24,795 bases of DNA from a virus. Within the stretch, counting starts at the first letter, position 1; the number at the start of each line of letters is the position of its first letter. The stretch lies in IMG/VR virus record IMGVR_UViG_3300047997_000099, positions 1 to 24,795 of that record; one strand, written 5' to 3'. The notes beneath the pieces were generated by a model. The model was not told the origin of the DNA. It did not search any database and worked only from the letters and a program-made list of their open reading frames with translations. Shown here one piece after another: positions 5,108-10,350 of the stretch. Position numbers and translations under genes: made by a program.

Positions 5108-5359
5108 TTATCGTTCTTCAAAGTCAATGCGTCGGACCTTGCGTTGTCGCCGTTCCTCCTGAAAAACCAAGTCTTGCGGTGACAGCTTCGTAGTATTCTT
5201 TTGTTTCTGGGGACTCGACACTAGTTCTATCAGGGACAGATCCTTCCCTGATATGTTGGTGCCACGGATGCTCGTAAGATTCGGACACCCGCAACACCTG
5301 GTCTTGGTTGGATGTGACTCCAGAACCTTGCCGCAGTTCTTGCATTTGATTACTAACAT
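5108..5359 (-). CDS. Small Cys-rich zinc-ribbon-like protein
   Basis: 83 residues beginning MLVIKCKNCGKVLESHPTKT, with Cys at 6, 9, 22, 23 and 25 (CKNC followed by CCGC), a plausible zinc site. The C-terminus is very basic and then acidic (EERRQRKVRRIDFEER). I recognise the general type from T4-like cyanophages but know no function; nucleic-acid binding is possible. A GGA triplet sits a few bases before the ATG. Remarkably, 236 nt of it overlap, in another frame of the same strand, the gene at 5124-5435. Both frames look protein-like. Confidence 0.8.
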   Translation of the reverse strand: MLVIKCKNCGKVLESHPTKTRCCGCPNLTSIRGTNISGKDLSLIELVSSPQKQKNTTKLSPQDLVFQEERRQRKVRRIDFEER

Positions 5360-5435
5360 TTTCCAACATACCTCTGATGTATGCCAGCTCTATGTGCAAC
5401 TCGTGTAGCTGGTCTTTAATTTTTTCTTTGTTCAT
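5124..5435 (-). CDS. Coiled-coil N-terminal protein overlapping the zinc-ribbon gene out of frame
   Basis: 103 residues. The N-terminus MNKEKIKDQLHELHIELAYI is a clear amphipathic helix or coiled coil extending to about residue 36. The C-terminal two thirds (with HPWHQHIREGSVPDRT and ETKEYYEAVTARLGF) also look like ordinary protein, yet are encoded over the zinc-ribbon gene in a frame shifted by one base. Only the first 25 codons are free of overlap. Its ATG lies 16 nt after the 3' end of tRNA-Val, so it probably relies on the transcript that passes through the tRNAs. The N-terminal part is convincing; whether the full length is made needs peptide evidence. Confidence 0.6.
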   Translation of the reverse strand: MNKEKIKDQLHELHIELAYIRGMLENVSNQMQELRQGSGVTSNQDQVLRVSESYEHPWHQHIREGSVPDRTSVESPETKEYYEAVTARLGFSGGTATTQGPTH

Positions 5436-5451
5436 TAGTATAGGTATACTA

Positions 5452-5523
5452 TGGGCGATGAGGGAATCGAACCCCCGACCCTCTCCGTGTAAAGGAGGTG
5501 CGCTACCGCTGCGCTAATCGCCC
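5452..5523 (-). tRNA. tRNA-Val (anticodon UAC)
   Basis: The full cloverleaf can be drawn: acceptor GGGCGAT/ATCGCCC, D-stem GCGC/GCGC, anticodon loop TTTACAC (anticodon TAC), T-loop TTCGATT. The discriminator is A and CCA is not encoded. One anticodon-stem pair (27-43) is a C-A mismatch where bacterial tRNA-Val has C-G. G1 directly abuts the encoded CCA of the upstream tRNA-Arg, so the two are processed from one transcript. Confidence 0.95.
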
Positions 5524-5600
5524 TGGCAGGCAAGGAGGGACTCGAACCCCCGACCAACGCATTAGAAGTGCGTGGCTCTATCCAGCTGAGCTACTTGCCC
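5524..5600 (-). tRNA. tRNA-Arg (anticodon UCU)
   Basis: Acceptor GGGCAAG/CTTGCCT (1-72 is a G-T wobble), D-stem GCTC/GAGC, anticodon stem ACGCA/TGCGT with loop CTTCTAA (anticodon TCT), T-loop TTCGAGT, discriminator G. CCA is encoded (5524-5526), unlike in its neighbour tRNA-Val. It reads AGA codons, which are more useful to an AT-richer phage than to its host. It lies 3 bp after the T run of the tmRNA terminator. Confidence 0.96.
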
Positions 5601-5603
5601 ATC

Positions 5604-5623
5604 AAAAAGGGGCATTGCACCCC
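5604..5623 (-). terminator. Terminator-like hairpin at the end of the tmRNA gene
   Basis: GGGGT and GCCCC (minus strand, 5619-5623 with 5609-5613) form a 5-bp stem with a T-G closing pair and a 5-nt loop, followed by five T residues (5604-5608). The stem is short, so some readthrough into the tRNAs is likely. Confidence 0.6.
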
Positions 5624-5861
5624 AAAGAGTTATTGGATTAGAAGGATAACCTATCCCCCATCTCCCATTTAGGCAGCAACAGTGCTGCGGGAGAATGCTA
5701 CGATATTATTCGCAGCGGAATCAGATGTGTTTGCATCTAGGGTTTTGTTCCGTCAACAATTACAACCTTTTTGCCCTGTCGAAACCATGGCACCCCCATA
5801 AGTGGAAGTGAGGAGAATCGAACTCCTGTCCAGAACAACAGACTTTGCAACCTCTTGAACA
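5624..5861 (-). ncRNA. ssrA: Permuted (two-piece) tmRNA
   Basis: The 3' half comes first on the minus strand. It holds P3 strand GTTGCAA (5845-5851), P2 strand TTGTTCTG (5831-5838), T-arm AGGAG-TTCGATT-CTCCT (5811-5827), acceptor strand CACTTCC (5804-5810) and discriminator A (5803). Only five bases (5798-5802) separate it from the 5' half. That half starts with acceptor strand GGGGGTG (5791-5797) and the tmRNA D-loop-like ATGGTTTCGACAGG, then P2 strand CAGGGCAA (5771-5778) and P3 strand TTGTAAT (5759-5765). The acceptor stem (7 bp), P2 (8 bp) and P3 (7 bp), with wobbles, pair in nested order, as alpha-cyanobacterial two-piece tmRNAs do. A pseudoknot-type stem AGATG/CATCT (5723-5727 with 5734-5738) precedes the tag; CTCCC-GCAGC/GCTGC...GGGAG encloses its end. 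CCA is not encoded. With SmpB it would rescue ribosomes stalled on broken mRNA. The ends are approximate. Confidence 0.9.
5669..5713 (-). other. tmRNA proteolysis-tag reading frame
   Basis: From the resume codon GCG (5711-5713) to TAA (5669-5671) it reads ANNIVAFSRSTVAA. From memory, marine picocyanobacterial tags have the form ANxIVxFSR...VAA, so the start (ANNIV), the FSR core and the degron end (VAA) are kept. It appears about two residues shorter between FSR and VAA than the 16-residue host tags I recall. The final alanines are what ClpXP-type proteases recognise. Confidence 0.85.
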
Positions 5862-5867
5862 CTGTAT

Positions 5868-5896
5868 ATAGTAGCACAGTGACTAGGTGTTGTCAA
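5868..5896 (-). promoter_or_regulatory. tmRNA promoter with flanking inverted repeat
   Basis: A perfect TTGACA (5891-5896), a 17-bp spacer and TACTAT (5868-5873) give a start near 5861, just before the P3 strand of the acceptor half. An inverted repeat CACTGT/ACAGTG (5860-5865 with 5876-5881) brackets the -10 and could be an operator. Confidence 0.6.
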
Positions 5897-5901
5897 CCAA
5901 A

Positions 5902-6150
5902 TTAGTTGATACCAGAACCAGACATCCAAGCTTGTGGATCCAGTTGTGTAGTAGTCTTGCCAGTGCTAGTGGCAATTTGATACATGACTTCATGGATGTT
6001 AGTTGGAATCCCAGTCTCTTCTTCTACCAACAAGAGTTGTTCTGCTACACAAAGATCAATTCTTGCTTTTAAAACCTCTTGGGTCTCGCTTAATGTTGCA
6101 GGTCCGAACCAAGGATCGTCTTTAAGATATTTTGGTGCAGGGAATGTCAT
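5902..6150 (-). CDS. 82-residue soluble protein, unknown function
   Basis: It starts MTFPAPKYLKDDPWFGPATL; a helix follows (EVLKARIDLCVAEQLLLVEE), then a second helix around NIHEVMYQIATSTG and a disordered end. There is no signal or membrane segment. Its ATG overlaps the stop of the lysozyme-like gene by 4 nt (ATGA), so it is translationally coupled to it and may act with it. No clear terminator follows; the gene ends 6 bp from the tmRNA -35 box, so readthrough into the tmRNA is possible. No family recognised. Confidence 0.75.
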   Translation of the reverse strand: MTFPAPKYLKDDPWFGPATLSETQEVLKARIDLCVAEQLLLVEEETGIPTNIHEVMYQIATSTGKTTTQLDPQAWMSGSGIN

Positions 6151-6719
6151 ACTAGTTTAAGTTTAGCTTCGTAGTCATAGGCATAGATTTCACGGTTGCC
6201 TTTAATACCCCACCCTAACCAGTAGTAAGCAGGAACCATGTATTGCGAGATAGAATATCCACGTCCTTCAAACTCTGGAAGATACCTTTGGAAGATAGGT
6301 TCGTTAATCATCCAGCGAGTCTGACCAGATAAACTGCTCGGATCACATTGATATTTAGCACAGAAAGTGCCAAGACCTTTGTATCTGTGAGCAGAAGTCC
6401 ACTGAATCATACCATATCCACCAGTCAAGCAGTTCTCATATGAGACACGAGCACCACCTTCACAGATGTTGGAGATGAACTTACTCTCTTGTTTGATGTT
6501 GCCCATCAGTGTAGCAAGGGCATTCTTATCAGTAATTTTTGTTCGTTCCTGTAGTTGAGCCAGTACATACTGTTCCTCTGGAGTGCAGTCTTCACACTGC
6601 CAGGTAGGTTCGTATTGTATTACAGGAACAGATACAGGTCCTTCTAATGGTGGAAGTGACGCTGGAATCATGAATGAGAGACCAGCAGCTATAATTGCTT
6701 GTGAGATCATTCGTTTCAT
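6147..6719 (-). CDS. Exported tail-lysozyme-like peptidoglycan hydrolase
   Basis: 190 residues. The N-terminus MKRMISQAIIAAGLSFMIPA is a signal peptide or signal anchor. Residues about 49-150 fit the phage tail lysozyme fold: ALATLMGNIKQESKF with a likely catalytic Glu in KQES, and later GGYGMIQWTSAHRYKGLGTF, where GYGxxQW is typical. Four Cys (CEDC, ICEGG, ENCLTGG), plus two in FCAKYQC, could form disulphides outside the cytoplasm. Such enzymes cut the glycan backbone of peptidoglycan; the export signal suggests a SAR-type endolysin or periplasmic hydrolase, not a tail component. Promoter at 6733-6761. The catalytic assignment is from pattern only. Confidence 0.75.
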   Translation of the reverse strand: MKRMISQAIIAAGLSFMIPASLPPLEGPVSVPVIQYEPTWQCEDCTPEEQYVLAQLQERTKITDKNALATLMGNIKQESKFISNICEGGARVSYENCLTGGYGMIQWTSAHRYKGLGTFCAKYQCDPSSLSGQTRWMINEPIFQRYLPEFEGRGYSISQYMVPAYYWLGWGIKGNREIYAYDYEAKLKLV

Positions 6720-6732
6720 TACGACAGTGCCT

Positions 6733-6761
6733 ATGCTACCACACTATCTAGGTGGCGTCAA
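6733..6761 (-). promoter_or_regulatory. Candidate promoter for the lysozyme-like gene
   Basis: TTGACG (6756-6761), a 17-bp spacer and TAGCAT (6733-6738) give a start near 6726, only about 7 nt before the ATG. The -35 lies within the 3' end of the upstream gene. Confidence 0.45.
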
Positions 6762-6981
6762 GATGCCTGGGTGCATAATATGCCTTGTAGTATGCCACTA
6801 TACCATCTGTCTTATTGTTGCCTTGGGATACCCAGTCATGACAGCATTCCACAATGCTTTTTTGACTGTATACAGGACTACCATCTGGTTTGAGCTCACT
6901 ACCAAATCGTTTCAAAAGCAAAGCATATACTTTAGAACGAGTGTCCAAGCGGTCGTTACTGTAGCGCCAATCATCTACCAT
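6748..6981 (-). CDS. 77-residue conserved soluble protein, unknown function
   Basis: It starts MVDDWRYSNDRLDTRSKVYA and continues with a hydrophilic helical section, SIVECCHDWVSQ (adjacent Cys pair), then a Tyr-rich end (YYKAYYAPRHL). No signal or membrane segment. I recall similar proteins in cyanomyoviruses without a function. It has its own promoter (7003-7031) and is the first minus-strand gene after the divergent boundary with the plus-strand cluster. Confidence 0.75.
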   Translation of the reverse strand: MVDDWRYSNDRLDTRSKVYALLLKRFGSELKPDGSPVYSQKSIVECCHDWVSQGNNKTDGIVAYYKAYYAPRHLDAT

Positions 6982-7002
6982 AGAAGGGTAGCAACTCCGA
7001 TA

Positions 7003-7031
7003 ATTGTATCACAGTTAACATGACATGTCAA
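7003..7031 (-). promoter_or_regulatory. sigma70-like promoter at the divergent boundary
   Basis: A perfect TTGACA (7026-7031), a 17-bp spacer and TACAAT (7003-7008) give a start near 6996, 15 nt before the 77-residue gene. Confidence 0.7.
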
Positions 7032-7039
7032 GCTAAATA
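7032..7039 (+). promoter_or_regulatory. T4-type late promoter box for the plus-strand cluster
   Basis: GCTAAATA, the variant also found before gene 13 and the 125-residue virion gene in this window. It lies 24 bp before the ATG at 7064 and immediately next to the divergent -35 box. Confidence 0.6.
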
Positions 7040-7063
7040 ACTGTGTGGTAAAAATTAGATCGA

Positions 7064-7561
7064 ATGAAAAAAGTCTTTTTGACTTTTGGAATGCTACTGA
7101 TGACCGCTTCTGCAGCGAATGCAGGCGGACTTGTATCAAAACATGCTTCTAGTGTCCAACTTACAGTTGACGCCGCTAGAACTCAAGCAACACGAATTGG
7201 TTCCTCATTTAGTATCTCTGGTTCAAACATTGATACTACTGACGGTAACACAGCAGGCACAGTGTCTGTAGGCACGATCACGTCTGGAGTATATGCTCCT
7301 GGCACTATTGCTGCTACTCAAGACACAGCAGGTACTGCGTTCTCATTTAGTCAGTCTTATACACAGGCTGATGCGGTCCCAACTGGTGCTCCTACTGTAG
7401 GAGCTGTTCCTAACTTCAGTAATGTAACTTCTTACACTGCTGGTACTGCTGGAGCATTAGCTGGTACAATTACTTCGGCAGGGGTAATCGGAGTGACTGC
7501 TGGCGGGGCTGGTACGACAGCTACTGGACAATTTGTGAGTGAGATCACTGTCATTGACTGA
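7064..7561 (+). CDS. Exported Ala/Gly/Thr-rich protein, 165 residues
   Basis: Signal peptide MKKVFLTFGMLLMTASAANA, cleavage after residue 20. The mature part is a low-complexity, beta-prone chain rich in Thr, Ala, Gly and Ser (ITSGVYAPGTI, YTAGTAGALAG, VTAGGAGTTATG) with almost no charge, as in surface or fibre proteins. It is first of three plus-strand genes, all coding for exported proteins, and 11 bp from the next. The late-type promoter suggests expression with the virion genes. No family recognised beyond a recollection of similar cyanophage proteins. Confidence 0.75.
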   Translation: MKKVFLTFGMLLMTASAANAGGLVSKHASSVQLTVDAARTQATRIGSSFSISGSNIDTTDGNTAGTVSVGTITSGVYAPGTIAATQDTAGTAFSFSQSYTQADAVPTGAPTVGAVPNFSNVTSYTAGTAGALAGTITSAGVIGVTAGGAGTTATGQFVSEITVID

Positions 7562-7572
7562 GGATAGTAACA

Positions 7573-8010
7573 ATGAAAACTATGATTCGTTGGTCTGTCC
7601 TTGCTGCGGTGGGTGCAAGTGCCATACTTGCTCCTGCCCAGGCGGTCCCTGTGGTCCCAAATTTCACACAGGGATCAATGTCGAGCCACACGGAGACAAC
7701 ACAAACGATAACAGAAACGATAAACAGTATGGATTATTCCACTGGTTATCAATACTCCGCGACTGGTTCGGGAGTAACCGCTAGCGGGAATCTTTCCCCT
7801 AGTATGAATGAAAATAACATTACTATTAATGGAGTGGCATCGAAATGGATTGGGGTGCAATCAAAACCTTCCTTCACGCAAACGACACCAGGATCAGCTT
7901 TCCAGTTTACGGAAACTCTTTCAGCACCTGGATTGCAAAATCACACAATTATAAACAGAGTGACCGAGGTTACAAGCGTAACCGACACGACAAGTATCTT
8001 CTCGCAATAA
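7573..8010 (+). CDS. Exported Ser/Thr-rich protein, 145 residues
   Basis: Signal peptide MKTMIRWSVLAAVGASAILA then PAQA, cleavage after about residue 24. The mature chain is Ser/Thr-rich and beta-like (TQTITETINSMDYSTGYQYS, TITETI) and ends VTDTTSIFSQ. It follows the first exported gene by 11 bp. Its last 166 nt overlap, out of frame, the open frame of the next gene, and its stop TAA overlaps an ATA codon where the next signal peptide would naturally begin. No family recognised. Confidence 0.75.
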   Translation: MKTMIRWSVLAAVGASAILAPAQAVPVVPNFTQGSMSSHTETTQTITETINSMDYSTGYQYSATGSGVTASGNLSPSMNENNITINGVASKWIGVQSKPSFTQTTPGSAFQFTETLSAPGLQNHTIINRVTEVTSVTDTTSIFSQ

Positions 8011-8816
8011 AAGCATTATGTCTATCTGCCCTATCTGTAAGTGTAGCTGCCCCTGTAAATGCGGAAACTGTGGGGGGTGTAAGTGCAACCGCATCTCCCG
8101 TAGCAAATAGCTCTGGCTCAGTTACCAATCAAGCTATTCAGGTATTACAAGGACCGTATATCACTAACACATATGGTGGTGGAATCCAGTGTCAAGGACC
8201 CACCAGAAACTTCACGCCATATGTAACAGGAAGTGCGTCTGCTTCCAAACCATACGAAGATTATTATAACGATCCAGTATATGATATCAGTGATAATTTT
8301 GGTGCCTTCGATGATGATGGAAATGCTGTTGGGGACGGCATTATCGACAATCCAGGTGACATTCTCTTCCATAAGAGAACACGTACTGGACAGAAAGATA
8401 ACTACAGTCTAGGTGTTGGTTTCTCTATGACGTGGAGTACACCTACCGACAAGAAACTGCAGGAGCTATGTAAAGAAGCAGCTGCTTCTAACATTGAGAT
8501 GATGAAACAGCTGACTGCCAATAAAAGATTGGATTTTGAGATTGCGAGACTTAAGAATTGTGGTCAACTAATGAAGGATGGAATTAGTTTTCATCCCAGA
8601 AGTCCTTACTATAAAATATGTGCCGATGTCGTAGTGCAGAACGTAAATACTATCCAACAGCATAATCATTCTATACCTGTTGCTATTCCTATTACTTCTT
8701 CTTCTTCTGACTCTTCGCCGCAACAGACCGAAGCTTTGCAATCGCTTCATTCCGAAGACGCTGCTCTGCTCGGCGTTCCGTTACAGATTCAACCTTTGGT
8801 TTCTTCCCCCGAATAG
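7845..8816 (+). CDS. Exported protein with uncertain start, overlapping the upstream gene
   Basis: The only ATG in frame upstream is 7845, giving 323 residues. However, a normal signal peptide (KALCLSALSVSVAAPVNA) lies at residues 56-73, preceded by 54 residues read over the upstream gene. If translation began at ATA 8007, overlapping the upstream TAA as ATAA, the product would be a typical 269-residue exported protein. Mature features include a Tyr/Asp-rich middle (YEDYYNDPVYDISDNFGAFD), acidic turns (DDDGNAVGDG), a helical region with three Cys (ELCKEAAASNIEMMKQLTA, LKNCGQLM, YYKICADVVV) and a Ser/Gln-rich tail. The last 125 nt overlap the convergent gene. Role unknown; possibly virion-associated or envelope. 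Confidence 0.65.
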   Translation: MDWGAIKTFLHANDTRISFPVYGNSFSTWIAKSHNYKQSDRGYKRNRHDKYLLAIKALCLSALSVSVAAPVNAETVGGVSATASPVANSSGSVTNQAIQVLQGPYITNTYGGGIQCQGPTRNFTPYVTGSASASKPYEDYYNDPVYDISDNFGAFDDDGNAVGDGIIDNPGDILFHKRTRTGQKDNYSLGVGFSMTWSTPTDKKLQELCKEAAASNIEMMKQLTANKRLDFEIARLKNCGQLMKDGISFHPRSPYYKICADVVVQNVNTIQQHNHSIPVAIPITSSSSDSSPQQTEALQSLHSEDAALLGVPLQIQPLVSSPE

Positions 8817-9510
8817 CAGCAACCTTCTTCAGAACTTTCTTCACTGTAGGTTTGATTACCTTCAGAAGAATGTCAGCGAATGGTTTAGCAAGCAGTGCAG
8901 ATGTAGTAGCAACTACAGCAATACCCCCAGTGGTGATCACAACACCAGTTGGGGGTAATCCATTTAATACTTGTGTAACTATAGGTACATCACCTACCTC
9001 TCGGATACATTGGTCTCCAACCAACTTGTATCCTAATACTTCTTTGCGTCCACTATCGAACAGGAACCCCACGGGTTCTTTAGATAACTGTTCTTGAGTA
9101 GGACACTGAATGTTTGGTGGTGGTGGAGTAGGTGGTGGTGGAGTACCTGGTGCTTTTGTGTCTGTAGGTGGATTAGTTTCTGATCCTTTGTATGCAGGTA
9201 CAGGAGCTTCACTACTAAAATCGAGATTTTTTTTATCGTAGTCCATCGGATTGTACGATGGAGTTCCAGCATCACAAAATACCTTTACGCCTTTAGGATC
9301 TTCTACATTAATTGCAAAGTTATCTTTTTTATTCTGCTCGTGAGCTTCTACACATCCAGGCATATTAATGACAGGGACGCCAATATTTACAACTACAGGT
9401 TGTGTTTGATATACTTGAGGTACTGATGGCAACCTGTTGGTAATTGGTTTGAAATTAATATCATCAATTGAGATACTATCAGTGTTTATCTCATTAATAA
9501 TGATGTCCAT
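8692..9510 (-). CDS. Virion-type protein with proline linker and hydrophobic segment, 272 residues
   Basis: The start chosen is the ATG at 9510 (MDIIINEINTD), which overlaps the upstream stop by one base (TGATG); the alternative TTG at 9516 adds two residues. Domains in order: an N-terminal beta region (PVVVNIGVPVINMPG), a charged middle, a proline linker (PGTPPPPTPPPP, residues about 125-136), a compact region with two Cys (CPTQEQLSKE, GDQCIREVG), a hydrophobic segment (VVITTGGIAVVATTSALLA, residues about 195-213), and a very basic tail ending KSQKKKK. The last gene of the late operon that starts with gene 13. Its 3' end overlaps the plus-strand exported gene by 125 nt. Function unknown. Confidence 0.75.
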   Translation of the reverse strand: MDIIINEINTDSISIDDINFKPITNRLPSVPQVYQTQPVVVNIGVPVINMPGCVEAHEQNKKDNFAINVEDPKGVKVFCDAGTPSYNPMDYDKKNLDFSSEAPVPAYKGSETNPPTDTKAPGTPPPPTPPPPNIQCPTQEQLSKEPVGFLFDSGRKEVLGYKLVGDQCIREVGDVPIVTQVLNGLPPTGVVITTGGIAVVATTSALLAKPFADILLKVIKPTVKKVLKKVAAIRGKKPKVESVTERRAEQRLRNEAIAKLRSVAAKSQKKKK

Positions 9511-10112
9511 CAGCAATCATCAAATACACTACCAACTGTAGAACCGAGACTCGATCCTACTTTCTGTCCTAAGAGCAATGCCCATCCACCTGCCAACCAA
9601 CCCACGTAGGGGACGCTAGCAAGGGCAGGAGCAGCAACACCAGCAGCTAGAGCACTACCTGCCATTGCACCTTGTGAGCGTGCGCCAGCGTCCGCTATTA
9701 AACACTGTACGTCTTTCGCAGACTTTCCCTCGCTGTCAACACCCCCAATATTTCTAGTCCCATCCATAGTGTATTGATCACTACGAAACTCGGTGCGGTC
9801 TTCAAATGTCTTACCACCAAAGAAACCACTTTTACTTTTAGTAAGGTCTAAGGATTTCTGTGACTCAAGGATAGCAGGATCGTTTGCTTTGTATTCGATA
9901 CTGTAACCTTCCTTACCTGCTTGAATTTTGTAAGAAGAATACGGTGTGCCGCGTGGGATATTGATGGTAGGGACTTGAGGATGCTCTGGTCTATGAATGA
10001 CATACCCCAACAATCCAACGTGCGCTAGTGCAAAGAGTCCACCCAAGGTCAATGCAATACCTTTAATAGGTGACTTGCGTGGTGCTTGGTCGGTTGAGTT
10101 GAGGTCAGACAT
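9510..10112 (-). CDS. Membrane-anchored protein with C-terminal Gly/Ala zipper, 200 residues
   Basis: A transmembrane segment lies at residues about 19-38 (IALTLGGLFALAHVGLLGYV), followed by a soluble region, then a Gly/Ala/Ser-rich hydrophobic C-terminus (about 148-196: GSALAAGVAAPALAS, GWLAGGWALLLG, GSSLGSTVGSV). The C-terminus resembles glycine-zipper membrane-inserting segments, as in pore-forming or DNA-injection proteins. It is joined to the next gene by a one-base stop/start overlap. I think of it as a minor virion or lysis-related membrane protein; that is inference. Confidence 0.7.
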   Translation of the reverse strand: MSDLNSTDQAPRKSPIKGIALTLGGLFALAHVGLLGYVIHRPEHPQVPTINIPRGTPYSSYKIQAGKEGYSIEYKANDPAILESQKSLDLTKSKSGFFGGKTFEDRTEFRSDQYTMDGTRNIGGVDSEGKSAKDVQCLIADAGARSQGAMAGSALAAGVAAPALASVPYVGWLAGGWALLLGQKVGSSLGSTVGSVFDDC

Positions 10113-10114
10113 AT

Positions 10115-10348
10115 CTAGAAAGGCAAAGCGGGTCCTGTTGAAGTTGGTAGTTCTGGCATCTCAGGCATAGCAGCATCCATCATTCCAGGAAGTGCTCCTG
10201 TAATTGCTTCTGCAGCTGCAGCTGCGATTTGATCTTTTGCGTTTTCGATCATTGCATCTTTATTTGCATATACATATGCACCGCCACCAACGATGGCACC
10301 AGATACGGCAAATGAAAGAATTGAAAGTACGTTAATAATTTTTTGCAT
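10115..10348 (-). CDS. 77-residue small membrane protein
   Basis: The N-terminal hydrophobic segment (MQKIINVLSILSFAVSGAIV, residues about 4-28) could be a signal anchor. It is followed by an Ala-rich helix (DQIAAAAAEAITGALPG) and a Met/Pro/Glu-rich end (AAMPEMPELPTSTG). It lies 2 bp from both neighbours in the operon. No family recognised; its position among membrane genes after gene 16 suggests a shared virion or envelope task. Confidence 0.7.
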   Translation of the reverse strand: MQKIINVLSILSFAVSGAIVGGGAYVYANKDAMIENAKDQIAAAAAEAITGALPGMMDAAMPEMPELPTSTGPALPF

Positions 10349-10350
10349 CG

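Noticed and set aside
7539-7784. 81-codon plus-strand Cys-rich frame starting at GTG
   Set aside because: It overlaps the exported gene at 7573-8010, which has a clear signal peptide. The Cys string follows from Ala/Val codons read in another frame. Kept only as a side note in the micro-ORF finding.
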